Below the pieces are notes generated by a model. The model did no database searches. It was given only the letters and a program-made list of their open reading frames with translations, and was not told the origin of the DNA. A stretch of DNA of 11,943 nucleotides from Planctomycetia bacterium (GTDB lineage: Bacteria > Planctomycetota > Phycisphaerae > Phycisphaerales > SM1A02), in the NCBI GenBank assembly GCA_009936695.1, contig JAACEA010000087.1, positions 1 to 11,943 of the forward strand, given 5' to 3'. Within the stretch, counting starts at the first letter, position 1. Each line of letters opens with the position of its first letter. Both the position numbers and the translations under genes were made by a program. Positions 6,268 to 11,943 of this stretch are shown here, one piece after another.

Positions 6268-7095
6268 ATGTCCGCTACCGACGATTCCCGGGCCCGTTTG
6301 GGGCTGACGCTCGCGCCGCTGGCCGCCGACCCCCGTGCGGGTCTCCAGGTCGTCGCCGGCTTGAGCGTTCCCGGGGTCCAGATCTCCGCCGGACAGGCCG
6401 GCACTCGACCTCGGGACCTCGATGGATCCGGACGGCGGGATCTCGCCGTCGCGGTGCGTCGACTCGAACTCGAGGTGGTGGGGGTCGACGCGTGGTTGGA
6501 TCCGGTGACGTTGCTCGATCCGGAGCGGGTCGACGCCGCGGTGTCGGCGACGCTCGAGGCGATTCAGCTTGCGCATGATCTGGGACGGGTCCCGGTCTCC
6601 ACCCGCCTTCCCGAGGAAGGCGGGGAGTCCGCGATCGAGGCGATGCTCGCCCGTGCTTCCCGACTCGGTGTTCGTCTCGTCGATCACGGCGTTCCGCCGC
6701 GTGGACGCGACGTTCGGACATTGGAGGGCGGTCGCGCGGCCAGCGGTCTCCTCCTTCCCGATCCGGTGGAGACGTCGGTCAAGCCCTCCAAGCCGGTGCG
6801 CTCGCAGGCGATCGACGGCCTCGGGATCGGCATCGATCCGCCCGCGTGGCTGGTCGGCGGACTCGATTGCATCGATGCCGCGGCTCGGGGCGCGTCGGCG
6901 CTTCGGCTTGCGGACCTCTCTCGCGACGGAATGCGGATCCCGCTGGGTGATCCCGATGGTCGAATCGACGGGATCAGCCTCGTGGTGACGGCGCGAACCG
7001 GTGGACTCGACGGAATGCCGGTGATCGATGCACGTCGGTGGGCGGACCCCGTCGGCGGCGTCCGCCGCACGCTCGCGACGCTCTCGGGCATCTGA
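6268..7095 (+). CDS. Divergent sugar-phosphate isomerase/epimerase-like TIM-barrel protein
   Basis: A 275-residue soluble protein. Its order of blocks suggests the xylose-isomerase-like TIM barrel (AP endonuclease 2 superfamily): VQISAGQAGTRPRDLD (37-52), then EVVGVDAW (69-76), a long helix (85-105), the strand VRLVDHGV (135-142), GLGIGIDPPAWLVGGLD (184-200) matching 'lglclDpahl..aG', and ALRLADLSRDGMRIPLGDPDGRID (211-234) matching 'vhlkD...r..lGeG.id'. Enzymes of this fold isomerise or epimerise sugars or nick DNA using a metal held by Glu, His and Asp. Here the usual His of 'HvHlkD' is replaced by Arg213 and the Glu of 'GeG' by Asp, so the metal site looks degraded and catalysis is doubtful. 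It is divergent from moaE and convergent with moaB (18-base gap). Identification is by weak pattern; a non-enzymatic role is possible. Confidence 0.6.
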   Translation: MSATDDSRARLGLTLAPLAADPRAGLQVVAGLSVPGVQISAGQAGTRPRDLDGSGRRDLAVAVRRLELEVVGVDAWLDPVTLLDPERVDAAVSATLEAIQLAHDLGRVPVSTRLPEEGGESAIEAMLARASRLGVRLVDHGVPPRGRDVRTLEGGRAASGLLLPDPVETSVKPSKPVRSQAIDGLGIGIDPPAWLVGGLDCIDAAARGASALRLADLSRDGMRIPLGDPDGRIDGISLVVTARTGGLDGMPVIDARRWADPVGGVRRTLATLSGI

Positions 7096-7113
7096 TGAGG
7101 TGACTCGGTGCGT

Positions 7114-7647
7114 TCAGCGTCGAACTTCGTGGATCGCATGTCGCAGGAGCGGAATCACGAGTTCGCTCGTCGCGGTCTCGACGGCGTGAACGGATCCCGG
7201 CATCGAAAAGACGAGGAGTCCGCCGCCGGCATCTCGACGGACCACGCCGGCGGTCGCCCGGCTCAGCAGGCCGGCCACCCCGATCGCTTCGACGCTCAGT
7301 GCGCGAAAACGCTCCCCGTAGCCATCGAGCTCGACGTCGATGAGATCACGAACGACCTCGACCGTCCCATCGCGGGGCGCGATGCCGGTCCCGCCGGTGA
7401 TGGTGATCGCGTCGATCGTCGGATCGGCCAGCGCGTTCCGGATCGCGGTCCGGACCCGGGCGGGATCGTCGGGGACGAGTTCGCGGTGCACGGGCACGAG
7501 CCCGTCCGCCCGTAGGAGGGCTTCGAGTCGATCGCCGCCGTGATCCGTCTCCCGAGTCCGGGTGTCGCTCACGGTGAGTACGTGCACTCGCGGTGGGTCG
7601 GACGCCGCTCGGCGATTCGCGGCCGATTCGTGTGATTCAACGCTCAT
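7114..7647 (-). CDS. moaB: Molybdenum cofactor biosynthesis protein MoaB/MogA family
   Basis: Members bind molybdopterin; MogA-type proteins adenylate it before molybdenum insertion. The 177-residue product shows HVLTVSDTRTRE (22-33), the signature TGGTGIAPRDGT (84-95), then GERFRALSVEAIGVAGLLSRA (111-131), matching the family's 'GEeFR..S...iG..A.lSRa' segment, and FSMPGSVHAVETA (147-159), equivalent to the 'lPGsp.Av' loop. Length fits MoaB/MogA (about 170-195) and is far too short for MoeA. The ATG at 7647 is preferred; a longer version would use a GTG at 7695 and adds only a poorly structured Pro-rich stretch. It is a single minus-strand gene convergent with the TIM barrel and divergent from acpS. 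Whether it is the MoaB or MogA ortholog cannot be settled from sequence alone. Confidence 0.9.
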   Translation of the reverse strand: MSVESHESAANRRAASDPPRVHVLTVSDTRTRETDHGGDRLEALLRADGLVPVHRELVPDDPARVRTAIRNALADPTIDAITITGGTGIAPRDGTVEVVRDLIDVELDGYGERFRALSVEAIGVAGLLSRATAGVVRRDAGGGLLVFSMPGSVHAVETATSELVIPLLRHAIHEVRR

Positions 7648-7743
7648 CGGGATCTGATCCGCGGAAGTGGGGTCGGGGGCTCGATTCGGGGGCACCGCGT
7701 GGTCGAAGGCCGGTGCGGGCGTGCAGCCGGTCGATGTCCACGG

Positions 7744-7749
7744 TAGCGT
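7744..7749 (+). promoter_or_regulatory. Candidate -10 element for acpS
   Basis: TAGCGT lies 11 bases before the acpS ATG (7761), in the 113-base divergent region shared with moaB. It would give a very short leader of a few bases. No convincing -35 was found, and no clear element for moaB was recognised in the same region. Confidence 0.3.
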
Positions 7750-7760
7750 GACCCGAACGC

Positions 7761-8159
7761 ATGAGCATCATCGGGCACGGCATCGATCTCGTCGAAATCG
7801 AACGCATCGAACGGATGCGGGTCGATCATGGCCGTACGTTCCTCGATCGTTGCTTCACCGCGGGCGAACAGGCGTACGCGGAGTCCGCGCCCCGGGTGAG
7901 GGCGGAGCGGTACGCGGCCCGGTTCGCCGCGAAAGAGGCCGTTCTCAAGGCGTTCGGAACCGGCCTCCGCGAGGGAATCGCGTGGACGGACATGGACGTC
8001 GTTCGCAACGATCTCGGCGCTCCGTCGATCATTCTCACCGGTGAAGCCGCCGATTTCGCAGCGACGCTCGGCATCCATTCCTGGCGGATCTCGATCTCGC
8101 ACACCGCCGAGCTCGCGATGGCCAGCGTCATCGCGATCGGCGACGAGGTGAAGGGATGA
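7761..8159 (+). CDS. acpS: Holo-[acyl-carrier-protein] synthase
   Basis: AcpS transfers the 4'-phosphopantetheine arm from coenzyme A to a serine of apo-ACP, activating it for fatty acid synthesis. The 132-residue length matches the bacterial homotrimeric type (about 120-130). The N-terminus IIGHGIDLVEIERIE (3-17) carries the metal-binding Asp9. The second signature RFAAKEAVLKAFGTG (54-68) carries Glu59 and Lys63, and the C-terminal ISISHT (110-115) is the usual substrate-pocket strand. All expected catalytic residues are present, so it should be active. No strong Shine-Dalgarno precedes the ATG; a -10-like TAGCGT lies 11 bases upstream. It probably forms an operon with the SPOR-like gene seven bases downstream, whose GAAGGG ribosome site lies inside the end of acpS. 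Confidence 0.95.
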   Translation: MSIIGHGIDLVEIERIERMRVDHGRTFLDRCFTAGEQAYAESAPRVRAERYAARFAAKEAVLKAFGTGLREGIAWTDMDVVRNDLGAPSIILTGEAADFAATLGIHSWRISISHTAELAMASVIAIGDEVKG

Positions 8160-8166
8160 CGCCCCG

Positions 8167-8832
8167 ATGGTGAAGCGAAGCGGACCCACCCTCTACGAAG
8201 CGATGTCCCAGTCCCCGGCCGCGCCGCGGGCGACGACCGGAAATCGGGGTCGGAGTTCCGATTCGGAGCGACCGGCGGCGGCCACCTGGCTCACTCCGGG
8301 GCGATCGATCCGGGTTCCCGTCGGGTTCGCCTGGGTGGGGGCCGTGCTGGTGGCCGGACTGATGATCGGGGCCTATCTGCTGGGATTCAGCCGGGGCGAG
8401 CGGGTGGCGGAGACTTCCGCGGCGACCGCCGACGCCGCTCGCGTCGAGGCGGCGCAGGAAGCCGGTCGGGTCCGAGAGCCCGTATCGACCCTTCCCGGGC
8501 CGCTGGAAGCAGCGTCCGGAGACGCCGACCCCCGGATTCCCGGACTGAACTACTGGGTGGTGATGCGGCCACGGCAGGATCGAGCGGAGGAAGTCGCGAC
8601 GTTCATCCGGGGTCGGGGCCTTGACGCGATCGTCGTCAAGAGCGACACTGGGGGACTTCCCAAAGTGATCGCCCTGCCGGGTTTCCGGCCGGGAGAACGG
8701 TCGTCGCCCGCGGTCGAGTCGTTCATGACCGACCTCAAGCGGATCGGCCGGGAGTTCGGGAAGGCCTCGGGTCGCGCGAGCGACAACTTCGACAGTCTCT
8801 ATCCGGAGACGTACCGGCCCTCAGCCGGCTGA
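8167..8832 (+). CDS. Single-pass membrane protein with SPOR-like C-terminal domain
   Basis: A 221-residue protein with a short cytoplasmic N-terminus (1-50, Ser/Arg/Pro-rich, beginning MVKRSGPTLYEAM), one membrane helix (about 51-74), an Ala/Glu-rich helical linker (75-105) and a C-terminal globular domain (about 127-205). That domain begins LNYWVVMRPRQDRAEEVATF and continues with GLDAIVVKSDTGGLPKVIAL. The strand-helix-strand order and spacing resemble a SPOR or related ferredoxin-like fold, which in other bacteria binds denuded peptidoglycan at division sites. Its orientation would place the domain outside the cytoplasmic membrane. Core SPOR residues are only partly matched, so peptidoglycan binding is inference. 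It sits seven bases after acpS with GAAGGG upstream, so the two are probably co-transcribed. The NYWVV...A..VATFI pattern recurs in planctomycete proteins from memory, which I cannot verify here. Confidence 0.75.
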   Translation: MVKRSGPTLYEAMSQSPAAPRATTGNRGRSSDSERPAAATWLTPGRSIRVPVGFAWVGAVLVAGLMIGAYLLGFSRGERVAETSAATADAARVEAAQEAGRVREPVSTLPGPLEAASGDADPRIPGLNYWVVMRPRQDRAEEVATFIRGRGLDAIVVKSDTGGLPKVIALPGFRPGERSSPAVESFMTDLKRIGREFGKASGRASDNFDSLYPETYRPSAG

Positions 8833-8874
8833 ATCAGACCACCGACCATTCCGGTCCCAGCCTCGAGACGAACC

Positions 8875-9096
8875 ATGAGCCTTCACAGCAGCCTCAAGAC
8901 CAAGTCGGGTGCCCTCAACCAGCATCGAAACGTCCTGACCCGCGCCGAGCGGATCGAGATGCTGCAGGACAAGAACAAGTTCGTGCGTGGCGAGAGTTCA
9001 CCGCTCGGGATCCCCAAGGTCCGCAGCATCAAGGTGGCCGCCGCCAAGAAGAAGCCGGCCAAGGGTCCGGATGCCGCGGCCGAGAGCGACGACTGA
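8875..9096 (+). CDS. PVC-group small basic protein (TIGR04137-like)
   Basis: A 73-residue, Lys/Arg-rich protein matching a small basic protein family described from Verrucomicrobia, Chlamydiae and Planctomycetes. The match runs through MSLHSSLKTKSGALNQHRNV (1-20), VLTRAERIEML (20-30) and the SPLGIPKVRSIKV segment (42-54), corresponding to family positions 'hRNVLtRaERi' and 'GlPKvR..K'. The last 20 residues form a Lys/Ala then Asp/Glu tail (AAAKKKPAKG, then AAAESDD). The function is not established; its size and charge suggest binding to RNA or the ribosome, but that is inference. No membrane segment or signal is present. It stands alone, 42 bases after the SPOR-like gene, with no visible Shine-Dalgarno. 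It is the strongest lineage marker in the window. Confidence 0.88.
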   Translation: MSLHSSLKTKSGALNQHRNVLTRAERIEMLQDKNKFVRGESSPLGIPKVRSIKVAAAKKKPAKGPDAAAESDD

Positions 9097-9112
9097 GTCG
9101 CTTCGCTGAAGG

Positions 9113-9126
9113 GCCGCCGCGGCGGC
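9113..9126. repeat. Perfect 14-base GC palindrome downstream of the small basic protein gene
   Basis: GCCGCCGCGGCGGC is its own reverse complement and lies 17 bases after the stop at 9096. An AGCGAC/GTCGCT inverted repeat (9085-9102) spans that stop. Together they could form part of a terminator for the small basic protein gene, but no T-run follows, so a rho-independent terminator is not clearly shown. Confidence 0.4.
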
Positions 9127-9141
9127 TCGTCGATCATGGAG

Positions 9142-9192
9142 CCGATCAACCGAACCCCGTGGTGGCATGCCGCGGGGTTCTCCATTGATCGG
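9142..9192 (+). repeat. Two-tier inverted repeat in the leader of the aminotransferase gene
   Basis: The outer arms CCGATCAA (9142-9149) and TTGATCGG (9185-9192) are perfect complements. The inner arms GAACCCCG (9152-9159) and CGGGGTTC (9173-9180) are also perfect. Bulges of 2 and 4 bases separate the tiers, and the 13-base loop contains the palindrome GGCATGCC. The last bases of the outer arm (9191-9192) are shared with a small GGGTG/CACCC hairpin (9191-9195 with 9204-9208) just before the Shine-Dalgarno. It may be a terminator, an attenuator or a mutually exclusive leader fold. Confidence 0.6.
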
Positions 9193-9208
9193 GTGGATGA
9201 ATTCACCC

Positions 9209-9215
9209 GAAGGAG
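9209..9215 (+). promoter_or_regulatory. Shine-Dalgarno deciding the TTG start of the aminotransferase
   Basis: GAAGGAG is one of the best ribosome sites in the window and ends eight bases before TTG at 9224. That spacing is right for the TTG, whereas the in-frame ATGs at 9167 and 9197 lie upstream of it, the first inside the hairpin loop. Confidence 0.65.
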
Positions 9216-9223
9216 CCCCGACC

Positions 9224-10399
9224 TTGTCCGACATCGATCCCGTCTTCGACCCGGCCTCCCGTCTCAGCCGCCGCACGCTCGCGATGGACGCCTCCGGCAT
9301 CCGTCGTGCGTTCGAGTTGGGGGCGACCCTCGAGAACCCGATCAATCTTTCGATCGGGCAACCGGACTTTCCGGTTCCGGACGCCATGAAGGCGGCGGCG
9401 ACCGCGGCCATCCGCGAGGACCGCAACGGCTACACCCTGACGCAGGGGATTCCCGCGCTGCACGAGTCGATTCGACGTCATCTCGCCCACGACCTCGGGT
9501 GGCCCGAGGATGGGAACGGGTATTCGACGATCGTCACGAGCGGCACCAGCGGCGGGCTGTGCCTCGCGAGCCTCGCCCTGCTCGACGAGGGTGACGAGGC
9601 GATCATCCCGGATCCATGGTTCGTGCTGTATCCGCAGCTGGGGCATCTCACGGGGGCGAAGATGGTGCCGTGCGACACCTACCCGGATTTCCGGATGACC
9701 GCCGCCCGCGTCGAGCCGTTGATCTCGGCACGAACGAAGTTCGTCCTGGTCAACAGTCCCGGGAATCCGTCCGGCGTGGTGCTGGCGGACGACGAAATGC
9801 GGGAGCTCGCCGATCTCTGCCGGAACCGTGGAGTTCAACTGGTGACGGACGAGATCTACGACGAGTTCGTGTTCGCCGATTCGATGCGACCGGACGGGAC
9901 GTGTCCGTCGCCGGCCCGGTTCGATCACCAGTCGCTGGTGATTCGAGGCTTCGGGAAGACCTACGGATGCACGGGGTGGCGACTCGGTTATGCCGCCGGG
10001 CCGACGTGGCTCGTCGAACAGATGCGGAAGCTGCAGCAGTTCACCTACGTCTGCGCCCCCAGCCCGCTCCAGTGGGGCGTGGTCGAGGCGTTCGACATCG
10101 ACAACTCCGCCCAGGTCGCCCGCTACGCGGAACGGTGCGACCTCGTGATGGATGCGCTGTCCCCGCATGCGGAGGTGGTTCGACCCGGTGGCGCGTTCTA
10201 CGCGTTCTTCGAGGTTCCGCCGGCGCTGGGCATGACCGCCACGGAGTTCATGGAGCGTGCGGTCGAACGTCGGGTGCTGCTCGTTCCCGGCGGGGTCTTC
10301 TCGGGCCGTGACACCCACGTGCGGCTGAGCTTCGCCGTGGACGACGAGGTGCTTCGAGAGGGGCTCGCGATTCTGGTCGACCTGCTCCGAGGCGGCTGA
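9224..10399 (+). CDS. Class I/II PLP-dependent aminotransferase (aspartate aminotransferase-like)
   Basis: A 391-residue fold-type I aminotransferase that moves an amino group between an amino acid and a 2-oxo acid using pyridoxal phosphate. Visible blocks are LSIGQPDFPVP (42-52), GYTLTQGIPALHESI (69-83), TSGTSGG (105-111), NSPGNPSG (177-184) with the cofactor-contacting Asn181, VTDEIYDEFVF (207-217) with Asp209 and Tyr212, GFGKTYGCTGWRLGY (242-256) with Schiff-base Lys245 and Arg253, and HVRLSFA (365-371) with the carboxylate-binding Arg367. All catalytic residues are present, so it should be active. The closest type seems to be the broad aspartate/aromatic group; the exact substrate cannot be read here. 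The TTG at 9224 is chosen for its Shine-Dalgarno; starts at 9197 or 9167 are less likely. It is probably transcribed alone and ends before a strong hairpin terminator. Confidence 0.93.
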   Translation: MSDIDPVFDPASRLSRRTLAMDASGIRRAFELGATLENPINLSIGQPDFPVPDAMKAAATAAIREDRNGYTLTQGIPALHESIRRHLAHDLGWPEDGNGYSTIVTSGTSGGLCLASLALLDEGDEAIIPDPWFVLYPQLGHLTGAKMVPCDTYPDFRMTAARVEPLISARTKFVLVNSPGNPSGVVLADDEMRELADLCRNRGVQLVTDEIYDEFVFADSMRPDGTCPSPARFDHQSLVIRGFGKTYGCTGWRLGYAAGPTWLVEQMRKLQQFTYVCAPSPLQWGVVEAFDIDNSAQVARYAERCDLVMDALSPHAEVVRPGGAFYAFFEVPPALGMTATEFMERAVERRVLLVPGGVFSGRDTHVRLSFAVDDEVLREGLAILVDLLRGG

Positions 10400-10434
10400 G
10401 TCGCCAGGCGAATGAAGACCTCGCAAAAGCGACA

Positions 10435-10461
10435 CAGGCCGGAGGCGTGGCCTCCGACCTG
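10435..10461. terminator. Bidirectional terminator hairpin between convergent genes
   Basis: CAGGCCGGAGGC and GCCTCCGACCTG form a 12-base stem with one mismatch and a three-base loop (GTG). It sits between the aminotransferase stop (10399) and the small lipoprotein stop (10494). On the minus strand a TTTT follows within ten bases; on the plus strand only TTT follows. It is the clearest terminator in the window. Confidence 0.7.
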
Positions 10462-10493
10462 CGTGCTTTGAACCGGGGGAAGCGATCAGGCGA

Positions 10494-10709
10494 TCACTTG
10501 CCGACTTCGTTGGCGGCTTCGCCGGACACGTTGGTCATGCCGCTCTCGCCGTCCTGACCGGGCATCGCGTCCGGGTCGATCTTGGGCTGGTTGGCGGGCG
10601 GCGTCCGGGGCGTGACTTCGACGATCTCGTCGCCGCCGTCGCAGCCGAGGAGGCCGACGGTGAAGGTGGAGGCGGCGAGCAGAAGGGTGCAGCGGAGCGT
10701 GGTGTTCAT
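10494..10709 (-). CDS. Small lipoprotein, function unknown
   Basis: A 71-residue protein. The signal peptide has MNTTLR, a hydrophobic core (LLLAASTFTVGL) and a lipobox LLGC with Cys23 as the lipidation site. The mature part is only about 49 residues, acidic and without obvious secondary structure (DGGDEIVEVTP, then PANQPKIDPDAMPGQ). It therefore probably serves as a small envelope component rather than an enzyme. GAGGGA lies six bases before the ATG, a better ribosome site than most in the window. A short hairpin (10733-10750) sits in the leader. It lies 134 bases downstream of the larger minus-strand gene, so it may have its own promoter, but none was recognised. Small planctomycete lipoproteins of this size are common and mostly uncharacterised. 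Confidence 0.75.
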   Translation of the reverse strand: MNTTLRCTLLLAASTFTVGLLGCDGGDEIVEVTPRTPPANQPKIDPDAMPGQDGESGMTNVSGEAANEVGK

Positions 10710-10732
10710 GGGAGATCCCTCGTTGGATTGGA

Positions 10733-10750
10733 GGAGTCGGAGGCGACTCC
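10733..10750 (-). other. Short hairpin upstream of the small lipoprotein gene
   Basis: GGAGTCG (10733-10739) and CGACTCC (10744-10750) pair around a GAGG loop, 24 bases upstream of the ATG at 10709. It may end transcription from the upstream gene or shape the leader. There is no T-run to decide. Confidence 0.35.
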
Positions 10751-10843
10751 GAATCGAATGGGTCGTGGAAGCATCGGATCGGACGCCCCGACCGACGCGC
10801 TTGCGCCGGCTCCCCGTATTGGATCCGATTCACCCTACGGCGG

Positions 10844-11943
10844 TCAAGGCCGATCGGGTGCGGCCGTGGCCCCAAATTCGAGCATCCGGCCGCGGGGGGC
10901 GAGCCGACGCCACTGCGTGTGGTACGCCCGGTCATTGTCCGCCACTTCGACTTGAATGCCCTTCAGGGCGTCCGGGTGGACATCCGGGAGACGAACCCGG
11001 TATCGCCGCCGGGCCGGTTCAGGTCCGTTTCCGGCGGGATCATGGTGTTGGATCGCCTCGGTCCAGCGGTTCCTGATTTCTCCCTTCGGATCGAATTCGA
11101 GGAGGTGGACCGGGTCGGCCGGTTCGAAGAGAAAGGAACGAGGTCCTTCGTCGGTTCGAATCGTGACCACCACGAGATCGCCATGAGGATTGCGACGCTC
11201 GCGAACCGTCGCTTCCGGCGGGGCGTCGTCGTCGGCGAACCGATCGTCGACGATCTCCAGATCGATGATCACGTCCCCGGACTCGGAGTCGGTCGACGTG
11301 GCGAGGAATCCGAGCGGTTCGGTGGTCTCGTAGACCGAGTGGGCCCAGCCCGCGACGGGCCAGCGAGGCTGCCCGTCGCCCGCGTCGGGATCTCGTCGGT
11401 CGATCGTGATGCGTCGCGGGAGTCGGAGCGGGACTCGACGTGCCTGGTCGTCGGTGAAGGTGGCCATCACCTCGATCTCGGGCGGGAGTGGTGGTGTGTC
11501 GACCCGGGGGGCGGTCACCGGAACCCGGAACGCGCGGCGTTCGCCCGGCTCCAGGGTGACCGAGGCGGGAAGGTCGATGGTGAACGGCGTCGCGAGGTCG
11601 GTGAGCACCCGATTCTCGAAACGAACCGGCGTTCGGCTCAGAAACTCGTGGCCGTCGACCAGCCAGGGTTCGGCGGGGCTTGCGGGGGCGAACGAGAAAG
11701 TGACCGGTCGATCGATCGGATTTCGGATGCCGATCTGGATCTCGTCGTCGACGGGGCCACGCCACGGATCGGCGACGGACCCGTCGATGCTGACGACGTC
11801 CGACCGGCGTTTCAGGGCATACGACCGATCCTGGTCGGCCCGGAGCACGAAGTCGTCCGGAAGCACCACGCCGACGGGCAGATGCCGCAGGTGCACGTCG
11901 TCGCCCGGTCCCAGATCGAGCAGGGTCACGTGATCGAACTGAC
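10844..11943 (-). CDS. Large protein with possible CBM9-like segments, truncated at the window edge
   Basis: About 365 C-terminal residues are visible. The frame stays open to the window edge (QFDH precedes a GTG at 11929), so that GTG is internal and the true start is outside. Near the left of the visible part SIDGSVADPW resembles the opening 'iDG...d.aW' of CBM9-type carbohydrate-binding domains. An Ig-like stretch follows (IQIGIRNPIDRPVTFSF, then LEPGERRAFRVPV), then a basic strand (VPLRLPRRITIDRR). The last 170 residues contain GWAHSVYET, DVIIDLEIVDDRF and the closing RYRVRLPD, which again resemble CBM9 strands. A CBM9 domain split by an Ig-like insertion, or two neighbouring beta domains, would fit. 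Many planctomycete sugar-degrading proteins carry such tails, but no catalytic domain is in view. Function is unknown; location is probably extracytoplasmic, although the signal peptide would be outside the window. Confidence 0.5.
   Translation of the reverse strand, partial: QFDHVTLLDLGPGDDVHLRHLPVGVVLPDDFVLRADQDRSYALKRRSDVVSIDGSVADPWRGPVDDEIQIGIRNPIDRPVTFSFAPASPAEPWLVDGHEFLSRTPVRFENRVLTDLATPFTIDLPASVTLEPGERRAFRVPVTAPRVDTPPLPPEIEVMATFTDDQARRVPLRLPRRITIDRRDPDAGDGQPRWPVAGWAHSVYETTEPLGFLATSTDSESGDVIIDLEIVDDRFADDDAPPEATVRERRNPHGDLVVVTIRTDEGPRSFLFEPADPVHLLEFDPKGEIRNRWTEAIQHHDPAGNGPEPARRRYRVRLPDVHPDALKGIQVEVADNDRAYHTQWRRLAPRGRMLEFGATAAPDRP

Noticed and set aside
5132-7647. A complete molybdenum cofactor cluster
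   Set aside because: Only moaE and moaB are present, in separate transcription units; moaA, moaC, moaD and moeA are not in the window.
7114-7695. Longer moaB with a GTG start at 7695
   Set aside because: The extra 16 residues are Pro-rich with no family similarity, and an ATG at 7647 is closer to the conserved domain.
9142-9192. The inverted repeat as a simple rho-independent terminator
   Set aside because: No T-run follows it and it is 45 bases past the previous stop, so I list it as a leader or inverted repeat of uncertain role rather than as a terminator.
9203-10435. A 410-residue minus-strand open frame over the aminotransferase
   Set aside because: The plus strand encodes an intact aminotransferase with all catalytic residues; the antisense frame has no motif.
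1-11943. CRISPR, prophage, transposon, tRNA or defence island
   Set aside because: I found no repeat-spacer array, integrase or transposase motif, tRNA-like cloverleaf, or defence-gene signature; the gene set is ordinary housekeeping plus lineage-specific lipoproteins.

Overview
This 11.9-kb window is chromosomal backbone from a high-GC bacterium (about two-thirds G+C by eye). It is probably a planctomycete close to the Phycisphaerae. The best taxonomic clue is the 73-residue gene at 8875-9096, which matches the small basic protein family (TIGR04137-like) known from the Planctomycetes-Verrucomicrobia-Chlamydiae group. Weak or absent Shine-Dalgarno sites at many starts, several lineage-specific lipoproteins, and a short SPOR-like membrane protein next to acpS also fit. 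I see no tRNA, rRNA, insertion sequence, phage gene, CRISPR array or integration scar. Coding density is high and no gene-free stretch exceeds about 135 bases.

Left part (1-2722, all minus): one operon read leftwards from a recognisable promoter at 2729-2757. Its order is TPR protein, recX, secreted proline-rich lipoprotein, rhodanese, then cdsA, which is cut by the window edge. The first three junctions are 4-base ATGA stop/start overlaps, so translation is probably coupled. Divergent from it is a 538-residue predicted envelope protein of beta-propeller character (2804-4420).

Middle (4431-6228, minus): a second operon of moaE (molybdopterin synthase large subunit), a small four-helix membrane protein, and nth (endonuclease III), again joined by ATGA overlaps. 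The Nth protein has an unusual cysteine spacing in its iron-sulfur loop. Divergent from moaE is a degenerate sugar-phosphate-isomerase-like TIM barrel (6268-7095). It converges on moaB (7114-7647), so two molybdenum cofactor genes flank it.

Right part (7761-10399, plus): acpS, the SPOR-like protein, the small basic protein and a class I aminotransferase. The aminotransferase most likely starts at a TTG behind a strong Shine-Dalgarno, downstream of an elaborate inverted repeat. A bidirectional terminator hairpin (10435-10461) separates it from two minus-strand genes: a small lipoprotein (10494-10709) and a large protein truncated at the right edge with possible CBM9-like carbohydrate-binding segments.

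I found no previously undescribed multi-gene defence or biosynthetic system. The most interesting signals are a repeated '-10 box, six bases, ATG' spacing suggesting leaderless mRNAs at divergent promoters, the non-canonical Nth cluster loop, the TIM barrel without the usual ligands, the folded leader before the aminotransferase, and a strong GATC excess.
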